A DNA stretch of 64,000 nt from Emticicia sp037153985 (GTDB lineage Bacteria; Bacteroidota; Bacteroidia; Cytophagales; Spirosomataceae), in the NCBI RefSeq assembly GCF_037153985.1, contig NZ_JBBAYI010000006.1, positions 1 to 64,000 of the forward strand. Reading direction: 5' to 3'. Positions 7,088 to 16,096 of the stretch are shown piece after piece (the stretch's first letter is position 1; every line of letters starts with the position of its first letter). Made by a program: the position numbers and the translations under genes. The notes beneath the pieces were generated by a model. That model was not told where the DNA came from, searched no databases, and saw nothing but the letters and a program-made list of their open reading frames with translations.

Positions 7088-9580
7088 ATGTCTGAAGAAC
7101 TTTTTTCAACTGAAACCACCTACTTTGCTGATGTAATTTTGCCTGTACCCATTCCACGCATGTTTACTTATCGTGTACCCCGCCATTTTGTTGGAGAAAT
7201 AAAAATCGGGGCGCGTGTAATTGTTCAGTTTGGCCGAAACCGCGTTGTAACGGCCGTTGTCGGAAAAATCCATACCAAACCACCTGAAAAATATCAGGCC
7301 AAATATATTCTTGAATTACTCGATACCGACCCACTCATTACACAGTCACAGTTATGGCTTTTCGACTGGATTGCCGACTACTACATGTGCTGTATCGGCG
7401 AGGTCATGAACGTAGCCGTTCCGTCGGGTCTGAAAGTAAGCAGCCAGTCGAGAATCCAGATAAACCCCGATTTCGACCACCCCGAGTTACTGGAAGAAAA
7501 TGAAATTGAATTTATTGAAATTCTGAAAAAACATAGCTCTCTTACTTATGACGATGCCATTAAGTTTATTGGTGAAAAGAACATTAATCCCATGATTAAG
7601 TCGCTCATCAGCAAGCATGCCATCATCATGTATGAAGAAGTAAAAGAAAAATATAAACCCAAAATAGCCAAACGGGTGCGCCTCAAAAGGGCCTACGAAG
7701 GAAATGAGGAGATTGTAAACCTGATTGATGCCCTCACGAAATCGCCCAAGCAGCAGAACGTCATTCTCGAATACCTGAAACACATTTCTATTCATGAACT
7801 GACCGAGAAAAACAATCAGGGTATCGATAAATCGGTTTTCACACAGGGCGAAACCTCCGACTCTGCGCTGGCAACCTTACTCGAAAAGGGTATCCTCGAA
7901 CAATTTGAGGTAATTGTTTCCCGCTTTGGCGACGAAGTCCCCGAAGAACCCGTAAAAATAACCCTTACCGACGCCCAACAAGCCGCAAGCGATGATATTA
8001 TGCGGCAATTTGGCGAAAAAGACATTGTATTACTACACGGAATTACAGGTAGTGGAAAAACAGAAATCTATATCGATTTAATTCAGAAGGTATTAGAAGG
8101 GAGTTCACAAGTACTTTACCTCTTGCCCGAAATAGCCCTGACCACTCAGATTGTGGTACGTCTGAAACGTATCTTCGGCGACAAAATGGGGGTGTATCAC
8201 TCAAAGTTCTCAGACAACGAACGCGTAGAAGTATGGCGCGGCATTGTGGAAGGTCGCTACCAGTTTGTTGTGGGCGTGCGGTCGGCTATATTTTTACCGA
8301 TGGATAACCTCGGGCTGGTCATTATTGACGAAGAGCACGAAACCTCATACAAACAGTTTGACCCCGCCCCCCGCTACCATGCCCGCGATGTAGGTATCAT
8401 GATGGGGCTGAAACAAGGCGCAAAAATCCTGCTGGGGTCGGCTACGCCCTCTATCGAAAGCTATTATCAGGCCGAAACAGGCCGCTATGGGTTGGTAACA
8501 CTCAATCAGCGTTTTGGCGAGGCCCAATTACCCGACATCATGCTCGTAGACCTGAAAAACGAACGAAAAGCCAAAACCATGAAAAACGACTTTTCGAGCG
8601 TGCTTTATCAGCAAATAGAGAAAAACCTGCAAAACCACGAGCAAACCATCATTTTCCAGAACAGGCGCGGGTATTCGCCCTATATTAACTGTCAGGAGTG
8701 TAGCTGGGTGTCGGAGTGTGAGCAATGCGCCGTGAGCCTTACTTACCACCTGCAATCGAAAGAATTACGCTGCCATTATTGTGGGCATCACGAAGAAATA
8801 CCGAAGGCTTGCCCCGTATGTGGTTCCGGCAAGTTACGAACCATTGGGTTTGGCACAGAAAAACTGGAAGACGACTTGAAAATCATGTTTCCGATTGCCA
8901 GAATCCAGCGCATGGACCTCGACACCACACGTACCAAAAACGCGTATCAGAATATTATCAGCGAGTTTGAACAGGGCGGAACAGACATTCTGGTAGGTAC
9001 GCAAATGATTAGTAAAGGGCTTGATTTCGACCAAGTGAGCCTCGTAGGTATTTTTGATGCCGACCGCATGATTCACTTCCCCGATTTCAGGGCTACCGAA
9101 CGCGCTTTCCAGATGCTTACACAGGTAAGTGGGCGAGCAGGGCGGCGTGCCAAAAAAGGGCTTGTGCTTATACAAACCAATAATCCGCAGCATAACTTGT
9201 TGCAAAAAATAGTTTCGAGCGATTACCTCGGCTTTTATAATGAAGAAATCCGCGAGCGGGAGGGCTATTTCTACCCACCTTTTACCCGATTGATTTCTAT
9301 TACTTTTAAACACGAAGAAGAAGAAAAAGCCGAAAAAGCCGCACACTGGTTAGCCGAAAAACTATTGGAAAAACTCGGTAAAGCCCGCGTACTAGGTCCT
9401 GAAAAAGCATTGGTTGAGCGTATCCGCAATAAATTTTTATATGACGTACTAATAAAACTCGAAAAGGACAAACTGAACATAAAAGCCGCAAAAGTGTTTT
9501 TAAGAGAAAAAATTGACGAACTACAACAGCTCAAAGAACACCGCGACGTAGACGTGGTCATAGACGTAGATGCTATTTAG
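7088..9580 (+). CDS. priA: Primosomal replication protein N' (PriA helicase)
   Basis: PriA (830 aa) is a 3'-5' DNA helicase that reloads the replisome at stalled forks. The N-terminal DNA-binding part (residues 10-110) contains the FTYRVP segment. The helicase core has Walker A GITGSGKT (318-325), the DEEH box (414-417) and a VSGRAGR motif VI. A cysteine-rich zinc-binding insertion with four CxxC pairs (CQEC, CEQC, CHYC, CPVC) lies around residues 535-585. Length and domain order are normal. The region before the gene has no clear TAnnTTTG box, so its promoter is unassigned. The acyl-CoA synthetase gene follows after 59 bp with its own promoter. Confidence 0.96.
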   Translation: MSEELFSTETTYFADVILPVPIPRMFTYRVPRHFVGEIKIGARVIVQFGRNRVVTAVVGKIHTKPPEKYQAKYILELLDTDPLITQSQLWLFDWIADYYMCCIGEVMNVAVPSGLKVSSQSRIQINPDFDHPELLEENEIEFIEILKKHSSLTYDDAIKFIGEKNINPMIKSLISKHAIIMYEEVKEKYKPKIAKRVRLKRAYEGNEEIVNLIDALTKSPKQQNVILEYLKHISIHELTEKNNQGIDKSVFTQGETSDSALATLLEKGILEQFEVIVSRFGDEVPEEPVKITLTDAQQAASDDIMRQFGEKDIVLLHGITGSGKTEIYIDLIQKVLEGSSQVLYLLPEIALTTQIVVRLKRIFGDKMGVYHSKFSDNERVEVWRGIVEGRYQFVVGVRSAIFLPMDNLGLVIIDEEHETSYKQFDPAPRYHARDVGIMMGLKQGAKILLGSATPSIESYYQAETGRYGLVTLNQRFGEAQLPDIMLVDLKNERKAKTMKNDFSSVLYQQIEKNLQNHEQTIIFQNRRGYSPYINCQECSWVSECEQCAVSLTYHLQSKELRCHYCGHHEEIPKACPVCGSGKLRTIGFGTEKLEDDLKIMFPIARIQRMDLDTTRTKNAYQNIISEFEQGGTDILVGTQMISKGLDFDQVSLVGIFDADRMIHFPDFRATERAFQMLTQVSGRAGRRAKKGLVLIQTNNPQHNLLQKIVSSDYLGFYNEEIREREGYFYPPFTRLISITFKHEEEEKAEKAAHWLAEKLLEKLGKARVLGPEKALVERIRNKFLYDVLIKLEKDKLNIKAAKVFLREKIDELQQLKEHRDVDVVIDVDAI

Positions 9581-9582
9581 AT

Positions 9583-9615
9583 TTTGTTTTCTCGGATATA
9601 TTTTCTTTAAATTTG
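9583..9615 (+). promoter_or_regulatory. Promoter of the acyl-CoA synthetase gene
   Basis: TTTG (9583-9586), a 21-nt spacer and TAAATTTG followed by C (9608-9615) match the Bacteroidota consensus fully. It begins just after the priA stop and would give a leader of about 18 nt. Confidence 0.7.
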
Positions 9616-9639
9616 CCCTATTCAAACGCCTGTTAAACC

Positions 9640-11406
9640 ATGTCTCAACCTATCAACCGTGTATTCGATTTACTAACCGAAGCCATTGCCAAACATAATA
9701 AGCCCGATGTTTTTGCCTCTAAAATAAAAGGCCAATGGGTAAAACTTTCGGCGCAGGATTTTGTCAATAGTGTCAATCAGTTCAGTTTAGGCTTATTAAA
9801 GTCAGGCGTTAGCGCAGGCGATAAAATTGCCATTATCTCAGAAAGCCGCCCCGAATGGAACATCGTCGACTTTGGTATTCAGCAAGTAGGTGCTATCAGT
9901 GTGCCTTTGTACCCCAATATCACGGTAGAAGATTACAGATACATATTTCAGGATGCTGGTATAAAACTGGTTTTTGTAGGTGACGAAACCCTACTGGCCC
10001 GTGCCAGAGAAGCCGCTCAGGAAAGCACGTCGGTAAAAGAAATTTACTGTTTCGATAAAATCACAGGCGAAAAACATTGGCAATCTATTACCGATACAGC
10101 TAATGCCGAAAATCTGGCAAAACTCGAAGCCCTAAAGAACGCCGTAAAAACAGACGACCTCCTAACGCTTATTTACACTTCGGGTACTACCGGAAAACCC
10201 AAAGGAGTAATGCTTTCGCATCAGAATATTATCAGCAATTTTGAGGCTTGCAAGAATTATTTCCCGATTGGCCCCGACTGCCGTGCTTTGAGTTTTCTGC
10301 CTCTGAACCACGTCTACGAACGCATGGTACTTTATTTATATATGCGGGTGGGTACATCTATCTACTACGCGCAAAATATGGGTACTATTGCCGAAGATTT
10401 AAAGGACGTTCAGCCAGAAATATTCACCACAGTGCCGCGCCTACTCGAAAAAGTATATGATAAAATAGTAGCCAAAGGTTATGAACTCGACGGCCTCAAA
10501 CGCCGCATTTTCTTGTGGGCTCTCGACCTCGGCCTCAAATATGACCCTAACGTAAATCAGGGCTGGTGGTATAATACCCAGTTAGCTTGGGCAAAAAAAC
10601 TGGTTTTCAGCAAATGGCAGGAAGCCCTCGGCGGCAATATCCGCCTGATTTGCTCCGGTGCAGCCGCTTTACAGCCACGGCTGGCACGGGTATTCTGGGC
10701 GGCGGGTATTCCGGTTTCGGAAGGCTATGGCATGACAGAGGCCTCGCCGGTAATTGCTACCAACCGAACCCAACCCCTCGACCTCAGAATTGGCACCGTA
10801 GGCCCTATCATTGACGGCGGAACAGTAAAAATTGCCGAAGATGGCGAAATCCTGTACAAAGGCCCTAACGTAATGCTTGGATATTATAACCTGCCCGACC
10901 TTACCAAAGAAGCCATCGACCAAGAAGGCTGGTTACATACGGGCGACATTGGCAAGCTCGAAGAAGGCCGATACCTCAAAATAACCGACCGTAAAAAGGA
11001 AATCTTTAAAACCTCGGGCGGTAAATACATTGCCCCGCAAGTACTTGAAAACAAAATAAAGGAATCGGTTTATGTTGAACAGATTATGGTTGTAGGCGAA
11101 GGGCAGAAATTCCCGGGGGCCTTAATTGTGCCAGAATTTACTGCCTTGCAGGAATGGTGCAAAACACATAACGTGCCATATACTTCCGATGCCGAAATGG
11201 TACAAAATCCGCAAGTACTTAAACTCCTGCACGACGAAGTGGTTCATTTTAATCATGAGTTTGCACCTTACGAACAGGTAAAGAAAATTGTGTTACTACC
11301 AAACCTCTGGACCATCGAAAGCGGAGAAATTACCCCAACACTCAAGCCTAAGCGAAAAGTGATTGTGAACAAATATAAAGAACAGATTGAAAGTATGTAC
11401 GAATAA
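9640..11406 (+). CDS. Long-chain fatty acyl-CoA synthetase (AMP-forming)
   Basis: This 588-aa ANL-superfamily enzyme activates long-chain fatty acids to acyl-CoA through an acyl-adenylate. The P-loop TSGTTGKPKG (180-189), the LPLNHVYER segment, the EGYGMTEASPV adenylate-binding motif around residue 360, the LHTGDIG motif and the C-terminal KITDRKKEIFKTSGGKYIAPQ hinge are all present. Length and the HVYER element fit the FadD/FAA1-like branch used for beta-oxidation or membrane lipid turnover. It has its own promoter and a strong terminator, so it is probably a single-gene unit. Confidence 0.93.
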   Translation: MSQPINRVFDLLTEAIAKHNKPDVFASKIKGQWVKLSAQDFVNSVNQFSLGLLKSGVSAGDKIAIISESRPEWNIVDFGIQQVGAISVPLYPNITVEDYRYIFQDAGIKLVFVGDETLLARAREAAQESTSVKEIYCFDKITGEKHWQSITDTANAENLAKLEALKNAVKTDDLLTLIYTSGTTGKPKGVMLSHQNIISNFEACKNYFPIGPDCRALSFLPLNHVYERMVLYLYMRVGTSIYYAQNMGTIAEDLKDVQPEIFTTVPRLLEKVYDKIVAKGYELDGLKRRIFLWALDLGLKYDPNVNQGWWYNTQLAWAKKLVFSKWQEALGGNIRLICSGAAALQPRLARVFWAAGIPVSEGYGMTEASPVIATNRTQPLDLRIGTVGPIIDGGTVKIAEDGEILYKGPNVMLGYYNLPDLTKEAIDQEGWLHTGDIGKLEEGRYLKITDRKKEIFKTSGGKYIAPQVLENKIKESVYVEQIMVVGEGQKFPGALIVPEFTALQEWCKTHNVPYTSDAEMVQNPQVLKLLHDEVVHFNHEFAPYEQVKKIVLLPNLWTIESGEITPTLKPKRKVIVNKYKEQIESMYE

Positions 11407-11722
11407 ACTTTCCATAAACCTTTCTAACAGAGCCATTTCTTTCATATAAATAAAGAAATGGCTTTTTTATAAGGCCATTAGCCCATAAAACACACAATAT
11501 TTTAGCATCATAACCCCGAAAAGAAGGCTTAATAAAACCGCTTCGTTATTTTGTCCCGATGGTTTTTCAAAATACAGAAAACTTTTCGTTAATGACTTTA
11601 GTAGGTAGGCTATATGGCACTACAATCTTGTATTCAAAATAATATATACCTGATTCACTATATTTGAAACCTGTCTACCCTTTTTCGTGTTATTGTGAAA
11701 CATAAAGAAATCACGCCTACTT
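11407..11722. other. Intergenic region before bshC
   Basis: This 316-bp gap holds the terminator of the acyl-CoA synthetase gene and the bshC upstream region. TATATTTG at 11659-11666 fits a -7 box and is about 57 nt before the bshC start, but no TTG lies at the usual distance (the nearest is 28 nt upstream). I see no RNA gene or small coding frame here. Confidence 0.5.
11431..11468 (+). terminator. Terminator after the acyl-CoA synthetase gene
   Basis: A perfect 12-bp stem (11431-11442 with 11452-11463) is followed by a run of T. Confidence 0.88.
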
Positions 11723-13267
11723 ATGCCTTTGCAAACCTTAGAGTTAAAAGCCGTTGGGGCTTTTCCAAAATTGTTTTTAGATTACATCACAAAAAACGAA
11801 ACACTCGCGCCTTTCTATAATCAATTTCCTGACCTTGAAGGATTCCGAAAAGCTATTCAGTCAAGAGCGTTTACGCAAGAAAAACGCCAGACATTAGTTA
11901 CTGCGCTGGAAAAACAATATGCCAACATCGACTCAAAACCTGATTTTTCTGTTCTGCTTAATGAAAAAACCTTTACAGTTACTACGGGGCATCAGTTAAA
12001 CATCTTTACTGGGCCGCTTTATGTTATTTATAAAATTGTTACTATTATTAATCTGGCTAAAAAGCTGAAAGCCGAGTTTCCCGACTACAACTTTGTACCG
12101 GTATACTGGATGGCCAGTGAAGACCACGACTTCGAGGAGATTTCGGTCTTTAACCTTTTTGGCAAAAACTATAAATGGGAAACTACCCAGAAAGGAGCCG
12201 TAGGACGCATGAATCCGGCCGAACTTCGGGCTATTTGTGACCAGATACCCGAGCAAGTAGAGTTTTTTCAGCAAGCATATCTGACTAACAACACCTTAGC
12301 CAATGCCGTACGATGTTACATGAACCATCTTTTTGAGAGTGAAGGCTTGATTTGTCTGGATGCCGACGACAAAACCCTTAAAGCTGTTTTCAACCACATC
12401 ATCAAAGACGACCTCCTGCAACACACCGCCAGCAAAATAGTAACCAAAACTTCCAACAAATTACATACTTCGGGTTATCATACGCAAATTACCCCGCGCG
12501 AAATAAATTTCTTCTATCTGGAAGACGGCCTTCGCGAAAGAATTGTAAAAGAAGACAACACCTACAAAATATTACACACCGATATTACATTTTCAGAAAG
12601 TGAAATACTGCAACTAGCCGACACCCACCCTGAAAAATTTAGCCCGAATGTGGTTTTAAGACCTTTGTATCAGGAGGTTATTCTGCCTAATCTGGCTTAT
12701 ATCGGCGGGCCTTCAGAAGTACCCTACTGGCTGCAACTCAAAGGCATTTTCGACCATTACGGCGAGCAATTCCCGCTGTTAATGCCCCGAAACTTTGCCC
12801 TGATAGTAAACGAAGCCAGTCGCAAGAAAATCGACAAGCTAGGCATTACTACCGAAGAGCTTTTTGCCGATGAAGTAACCCTACGCAAAAGTTTTGTTGA
12901 AAAAAACTCACGAAAATCGTTAAGTCTGGCTTTTGAGATTGACGAAATCAACGATATATTCGAGCGTATCCTTAAAAAGGCCATCATCATTGAGCCAACC
13001 ATGAAAGGCCCTGTGGAAGGTGTAAAAGCCAAAAGCATTAACGCACTTGAGCATCTCGAAAAACGTATCAAACGAGCCGAAGAGCGCAATCAGGAAGGCT
13101 CGGTAAATCAGCTACTGGCTTTGAAAGAAAAACTGTTTCCGGGCGGTGGCTTACAGGAGCGTAAAGAAAACTTCCTGAATTTTTACCTGACCGATAACCT
13201 TTTCATTAAAAAATTACTGGATACCCTGAACCCCCTCGATTACAGCTTTAATATTATAGAGATTTAA
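11723..13267 (+). CDS. bshC: Bacillithiol biosynthesis cysteine-adding enzyme BshC
   Basis: The 514-aa product matches BshC, which adds cysteine to glucosaminyl-malate in the last step of bacillithiol synthesis. Recognised blocks are TTGHQLNIFTGPLY (from residue 87), VPVYWMASEDHDFEE about 40 residues later, and LPNLAYIGGPSEVPYW in the C-terminal half, followed by a coiled-coil region (about 400-470) typical of the fold. The other bacillithiol genes (bshA, bshB) are not in the window. It is a single gene ended by a hairpin terminator. Presence of BshC implies that the organism uses bacillithiol as a low-molecular-weight thiol. Confidence 0.93.
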   Translation: MPLQTLELKAVGAFPKLFLDYITKNETLAPFYNQFPDLEGFRKAIQSRAFTQEKRQTLVTALEKQYANIDSKPDFSVLLNEKTFTVTTGHQLNIFTGPLYVIYKIVTIINLAKKLKAEFPDYNFVPVYWMASEDHDFEEISVFNLFGKNYKWETTQKGAVGRMNPAELRAICDQIPEQVEFFQQAYLTNNTLANAVRCYMNHLFESEGLICLDADDKTLKAVFNHIIKDDLLQHTASKIVTKTSNKLHTSGYHTQITPREINFFYLEDGLRERIVKEDNTYKILHTDITFSESEILQLADTHPEKFSPNVVLRPLYQEVILPNLAYIGGPSEVPYWLQLKGIFDHYGEQFPLLMPRNFALIVNEASRKKIDKLGITTEELFADEVTLRKSFVEKNSRKSLSLAFEIDEINDIFERILKKAIIIEPTMKGPVEGVKAKSINALEHLEKRIKRAEERNQEGSVNQLLALKEKLFPGGGLQERKENFLNFYLTDNLFIKKLLDTLNPLDYSFNIIEI

Positions 13268-13276
13268 AAACCTTGC

Positions 13277-13304
13277 AAGCCCTCTTTAGCCAGAGGGCTT
13301 TTAT
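13277..13304 (+). terminator. Terminator after bshC
   Basis: A 9-bp stem AAGCCCTCT/AGAGGGCTT with a six-base loop is followed by a T-rich stretch. Confidence 0.85.
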
Positions 13305-13421
13305 TTTGTTCAACCAAACAAAAGCGGTTTAGCAGTTTTACACAATTTGGAGGTTTTCTGGCATTATAATCAAGCATTTTTGTGTTTTATGGCTGCATAT
13401 CAACAAAAAATTTAAAAAATA

Positions 13422-13453
13422 TTTGTTTTACTGAACACTGTTCATTTTATTTG
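13422..13453 (+). promoter_or_regulatory. Probable promoter of the TetR gene
   Basis: TTTG (13422-13425), a 20-nt spacer and TTTATTTG (13446-13453; one mismatch to TAnnTTTG). The palindromic operator lies inside the spacer, where a bound repressor would block RNA polymerase. Confidence 0.5.
13432..13444. promoter_or_regulatory. Candidate TetR operator (copy 1)
   Basis: A perfect palindrome TGAACA-C-TGTTCA lies 37 bp before the tetR start. A copy with one mismatch precedes the TolC-like gene at 14633-14645, so one regulator probably controls both. Confidence 0.65.
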
Positions 13454-13480
13454 CATTGTTAATTAAATAGTTTGTATTAG

Positions 13481-14098
13481 ATGGGTGTAACTGAAAGAAA
13501 AGAACGAGAAAAAGCTGAGATGAAGCGACTCATCAAGGATGCCGCACGCAAACTCTTTATTGAACAAGGATTTGAAAAAACAAGCATTCGTAACATTGCC
13601 GATGAAATAGAATACAGCCCCGGCACTATTTATCTGTATTACAAAGATAAAAGCGAGCTGCTTTTCGACTTGCATCAGGAATCGTTTCAGAAACTGATAG
13701 AACAATTTCAGCGTGTATTAAATATCAAAGACCCTTTTGAAAGATTAACCGTTATGGGGCGGTATTATATGCAATATGGCTTTGAGAATCCTGAATTGTA
13801 TGAACTGATGTTTTTGATGTCGTCTCCTATTGAGACCATCGAGTGCCGTGAGGAAATCTGGGAAGACGGCCGCGGGGCATTTAATATGCTCAGGCAAATT
13901 GTTCGTGAGTGTATTGATGCAGGCTATTTTAAGATAGACGACGTTGAAGGCACTTCGCTCATGATATGGTCGGCCGTACATGGTTTAGTAACCATACACC
14001 TCAAAAAACGCACAACCATGTTTGAAGAAGGCGAACGCATACCTCGTTTGCAACACGCCTACGAACGATTTGTAGAACTATTAAAAGGCAGTATCTGA
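13481..14098 (+). CDS. TetR/AcrR-family transcriptional regulator
   Basis: This 205-aa protein has an N-terminal TetR helix-turn-helix (ARKLFIEQGFEKTSIRNIADE, then SPGTIYLYYKDKSELL, about residues 22-62) and a C-terminal all-helical ligand-binding and dimerisation domain with a WSAVHGLVTIHL segment that is common in this family. Its ligand is unknown. It opens the efflux locus, and the same palindrome is found in its own promoter and before the TolC-like gene, which points to self-repression and repression of the pump until an inducer binds. The short spacing (49 bp) to the thioesterase gene suggests co-transcription with it. Confidence 0.93.
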   Translation: MGVTERKEREKAEMKRLIKDAARKLFIEQGFEKTSIRNIADEIEYSPGTIYLYYKDKSELLFDLHQESFQKLIEQFQRVLNIKDPFERLTVMGRYYMQYGFENPELYELMFLMSSPIETIECREEIWEDGRGAFNMLRQIVRECIDAGYFKIDDVEGTSLMIWSAVHGLVTIHLKKRTTMFEEGERIPRLQHAYERFVELLKGSI

Positions 14099-14147
14099 CA
14101 AAACCGCCACAACACTAACGCTGGCTTTATACATAAAACGAAAAAGC

Positions 14148-14582
14148 ATGAATCCGATTATAGAATTTTTTAAGTCCCACATTGGCCAGTATGCAGCCGA
14201 CATCAGCCCTTCAAGTCTAGGCCGATGGCTCAATGGCAAACTGGTATCAGTAGAAGAAGGCTCAGTAGTAGTTGAATTTGTAGTTCGGGAAGAAATGACA
14301 AACCCTGCCAAAATCCTTCACGGAGGCGCAGCAGCTTCAATGCTCGACGACGTAATGGGCATGACGGTCTATATGCTTGGGCGGGAAAGTTTCTATACCA
14401 CCGTTAATCTGAATGTCGACTACCTGCTTCCGGCCAAACTGAACGATGTTTTACAGGTAAAATCTAAAATAATCAGAGCCGGCAAAACAGTTATCAACAT
14501 TGAATGCCAGATACTCAATGCCGACCACAAAATAGTAGCCAAGTGTACTTCCAATATGGTTGTTACAGGCGTAAAAATTTAA
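14148..14582 (+). CDS. PaaI-family hotdog-fold thioesterase
   Basis: The product (144 aa) is a hotdog-fold protein of the PaaI/YdiI type. The central helix segment ILHGGAAASMLDDVMG holds the HGG motif and the acidic residue expected for the catalytic centre, followed by the TVNLNVDYLLPA strand. Members hydrolyse acyl-CoA thioesters, often aromatic ones. It lies between tetR and the TolC-like gene and is followed by a terminator, so it belongs to the tetR transcript. A role in removing an acyl-CoA related to the pump substrate is inference from position only. Confidence 0.9.
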   Translation: MNPIIEFFKSHIGQYAADISPSSLGRWLNGKLVSVEEGSVVVEFVVREEMTNPAKILHGGAAASMLDDVMGMTVYMLGRESFYTTVNLNVDYLLPAKLNDVLQVKSKIIRAGKTVINIECQILNADHKIVAKCTSNMVVTGVKI

Positions 14583-14593
14583 TTACAAGCCTT

Positions 14594-14618
14594 ACCCGTC
14601 TTCCGAAAGACGGGTTTA
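14594..14618 (+). terminator. Terminator after the thioesterase gene
   Basis: A 9-bp GC-rich stem ACCCGTCTT/AAGACGGGT with a four-base loop is followed by a short T-rich tail. The tail runs into the TTTG that may be the -33 box of the next promoter. Confidence 0.78.
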
Positions 14619-14632
14619 TTTGGGCCATTAAC

Positions 14633-14645
14633 TTAACACTGTTCA
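14633..14645. promoter_or_regulatory. Candidate TetR operator (copy 2)
   Basis: TTAACACTGTTCA matches the palindrome before tetR at 12 of 13 positions. It lies between a TTTG (14619-14622) and a weak TAAATTG (14646-14652), so it would again sit in a promoter spacer, 26 bp before the TolC-like gene. Confidence 0.6.
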
Positions 14646-14670
14646 TAAATTGAAAAAGCGTCAGTGAGAC

Positions 14671-16014
14671 ATGAAAAACCTATTTCTACTCCTTATTATT
14701 TGTCCTTTGGTAACTTTTTCGCAGGTTTCGCCTGTGCTTGAATCCTATATTCAGGAAGGGCTAAAGCATAATTTGGCCTTGCAGCAGGAAAGCCTCGAAA
14801 TTGAAAAGGCAAACGAGAATATTAAACTGGCAAAAGCCAATTTCTCGCCTAAAATTACCTTTGCTCCTACTTACACGCTTGCCGCTGGTGGCCGGCGTTT
14901 AGCATTCCCCGTAGGCGACTTGCTCAATCCGGTATACTCTACCCTTAACAAGCTAACCAACTCAAGCAATTTCCCGCAGGTTGAAAACGTAAATGAGTTA
15001 TTAGCCCCTAACAATTTCCACGACACAAAGTTTACTTTTCAATACCCTATTTATAATACCGACATCCGTTATAACCTGCTTATTCAGCGCGATTTACTCA
15101 GCGCGCAAGAAGCCCGAAAACGTATCATCGAAAACGAAGTACGCTACAATATCACCATTGCTTACCTGCAATACTTGCAAACGCTCGAAGCTCAGAAAAT
15201 CTTTACGGCATCACGTACAGTGCTGACCGACTTCGTGAAACTCAACGAAAAACTGGTAAGCAACAACGTAGCTACCAAAGATGTCATCTACTCGGCCGAA
15301 TACGAAGTAAGCAAGCTCGACCAACAGGTGGCTGCTATGGATAAAAACCGTAATACAGCAAAAGCATATCTGAATTTCCTGATGAACCGCGACTTCAATA
15401 CTGAAATTATTGTCGATACGCTAGGGCTTGGCACTAACTTTCTGGTAAACGTTGCTTCCCTACGCGAACAATCGGTTCAGAACCGTCAGGAAATAAGCCA
15501 ACTAAAAGCCAACATTCAGGCCAGCCAGACAGCCATAAAGTTGCAGGAAATGAACTCACTCAGGCCACAGGTTTTTGTAGGCGGAAGCACCGGATTTCAG
15601 GGAATGGGCTATACTTTCAAGAATCAGGCTTATATTATTGGGCAAGTTGGGCTAACATGGGATGTTTTTCATGGCTACGAAAAAAAATCAAAAATACAGC
15701 AAGCTAAAATTCAGAAAAACCTACTTGAAACCAAGCTCGAAGAAGTACAGAAACAAATACAATTACAGGTATCACAGGCATATTTCGAGTTAGAAGCCGC
15801 GCAAAAAACCTTACCTACCGCCCAAGATGGTACCACCAAAGCAGAAAAATACTTCAAAGTGGTTGATAGCCGCTACCGTAACGGGCAGGCTATTCTGGTC
15901 GAATACCTTCGGGCGCAGAACGAGGTAATTACAGCACAATTGCAGGAGTCGCTGGCGAAATATGATATTCTTCTGAAAAAAGCCATGCTCGATAAAGTAG
16001 CTGCTATCAGATAA
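14671..16014 (+). CDS. TolC-family outer-membrane efflux protein
   Basis: This 447-aa protein has a cleavable signal peptide (MKNLFLLLIICPLVTFSQ) and two long repeats of the outer-membrane efflux fold: extended helices (residues 35-60, 140-230, 270-300 and 345-445) around short barrel strands. The C-terminal half shows the usual RYRNGQAILVEYLRAQNEV motif. It would form the outer-membrane channel for the RND pump encoded just downstream. It starts the pump transcript, since a terminator and operator-like site lie directly upstream. Confidence 0.92.
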   Translation: MKNLFLLLIICPLVTFSQVSPVLESYIQEGLKHNLALQQESLEIEKANENIKLAKANFSPKITFAPTYTLAAGGRRLAFPVGDLLNPVYSTLNKLTNSSNFPQVENVNELLAPNNFHDTKFTFQYPIYNTDIRYNLLIQRDLLSAQEARKRIIENEVRYNITIAYLQYLQTLEAQKIFTASRTVLTDFVKLNEKLVSNNVATKDVIYSAEYEVSKLDQQVAAMDKNRNTAKAYLNFLMNRDFNTEIIVDTLGLGTNFLVNVASLREQSVQNRQEISQLKANIQASQTAIKLQEMNSLRPQVFVGGSTGFQGMGYTFKNQAYIIGQVGLTWDVFHGYEKKSKIQQAKIQKNLLETKLEEVQKQIQLQVSQAYFELEAAQKTLPTAQDGTTKAEKYFKVVDSRYRNGQAILVEYLRAQNEVITAQLQESLAKYDILLKKAMLDKVAAIR

Positions 16015-16096
16015 TAATGCCACAACGTATTCTGGCGGATTTATTCGCCACTTTGCCTGATGTTAGTATAAATGCCTTTATTACTGCCTTAGAAAT

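Noticed and set aside
8834..9346. A 170-aa reading frame antisense to priA
   Set aside because: It lies wholly inside the conserved helicase gene, its translation has no recognisable domain, and frame bias explains it.
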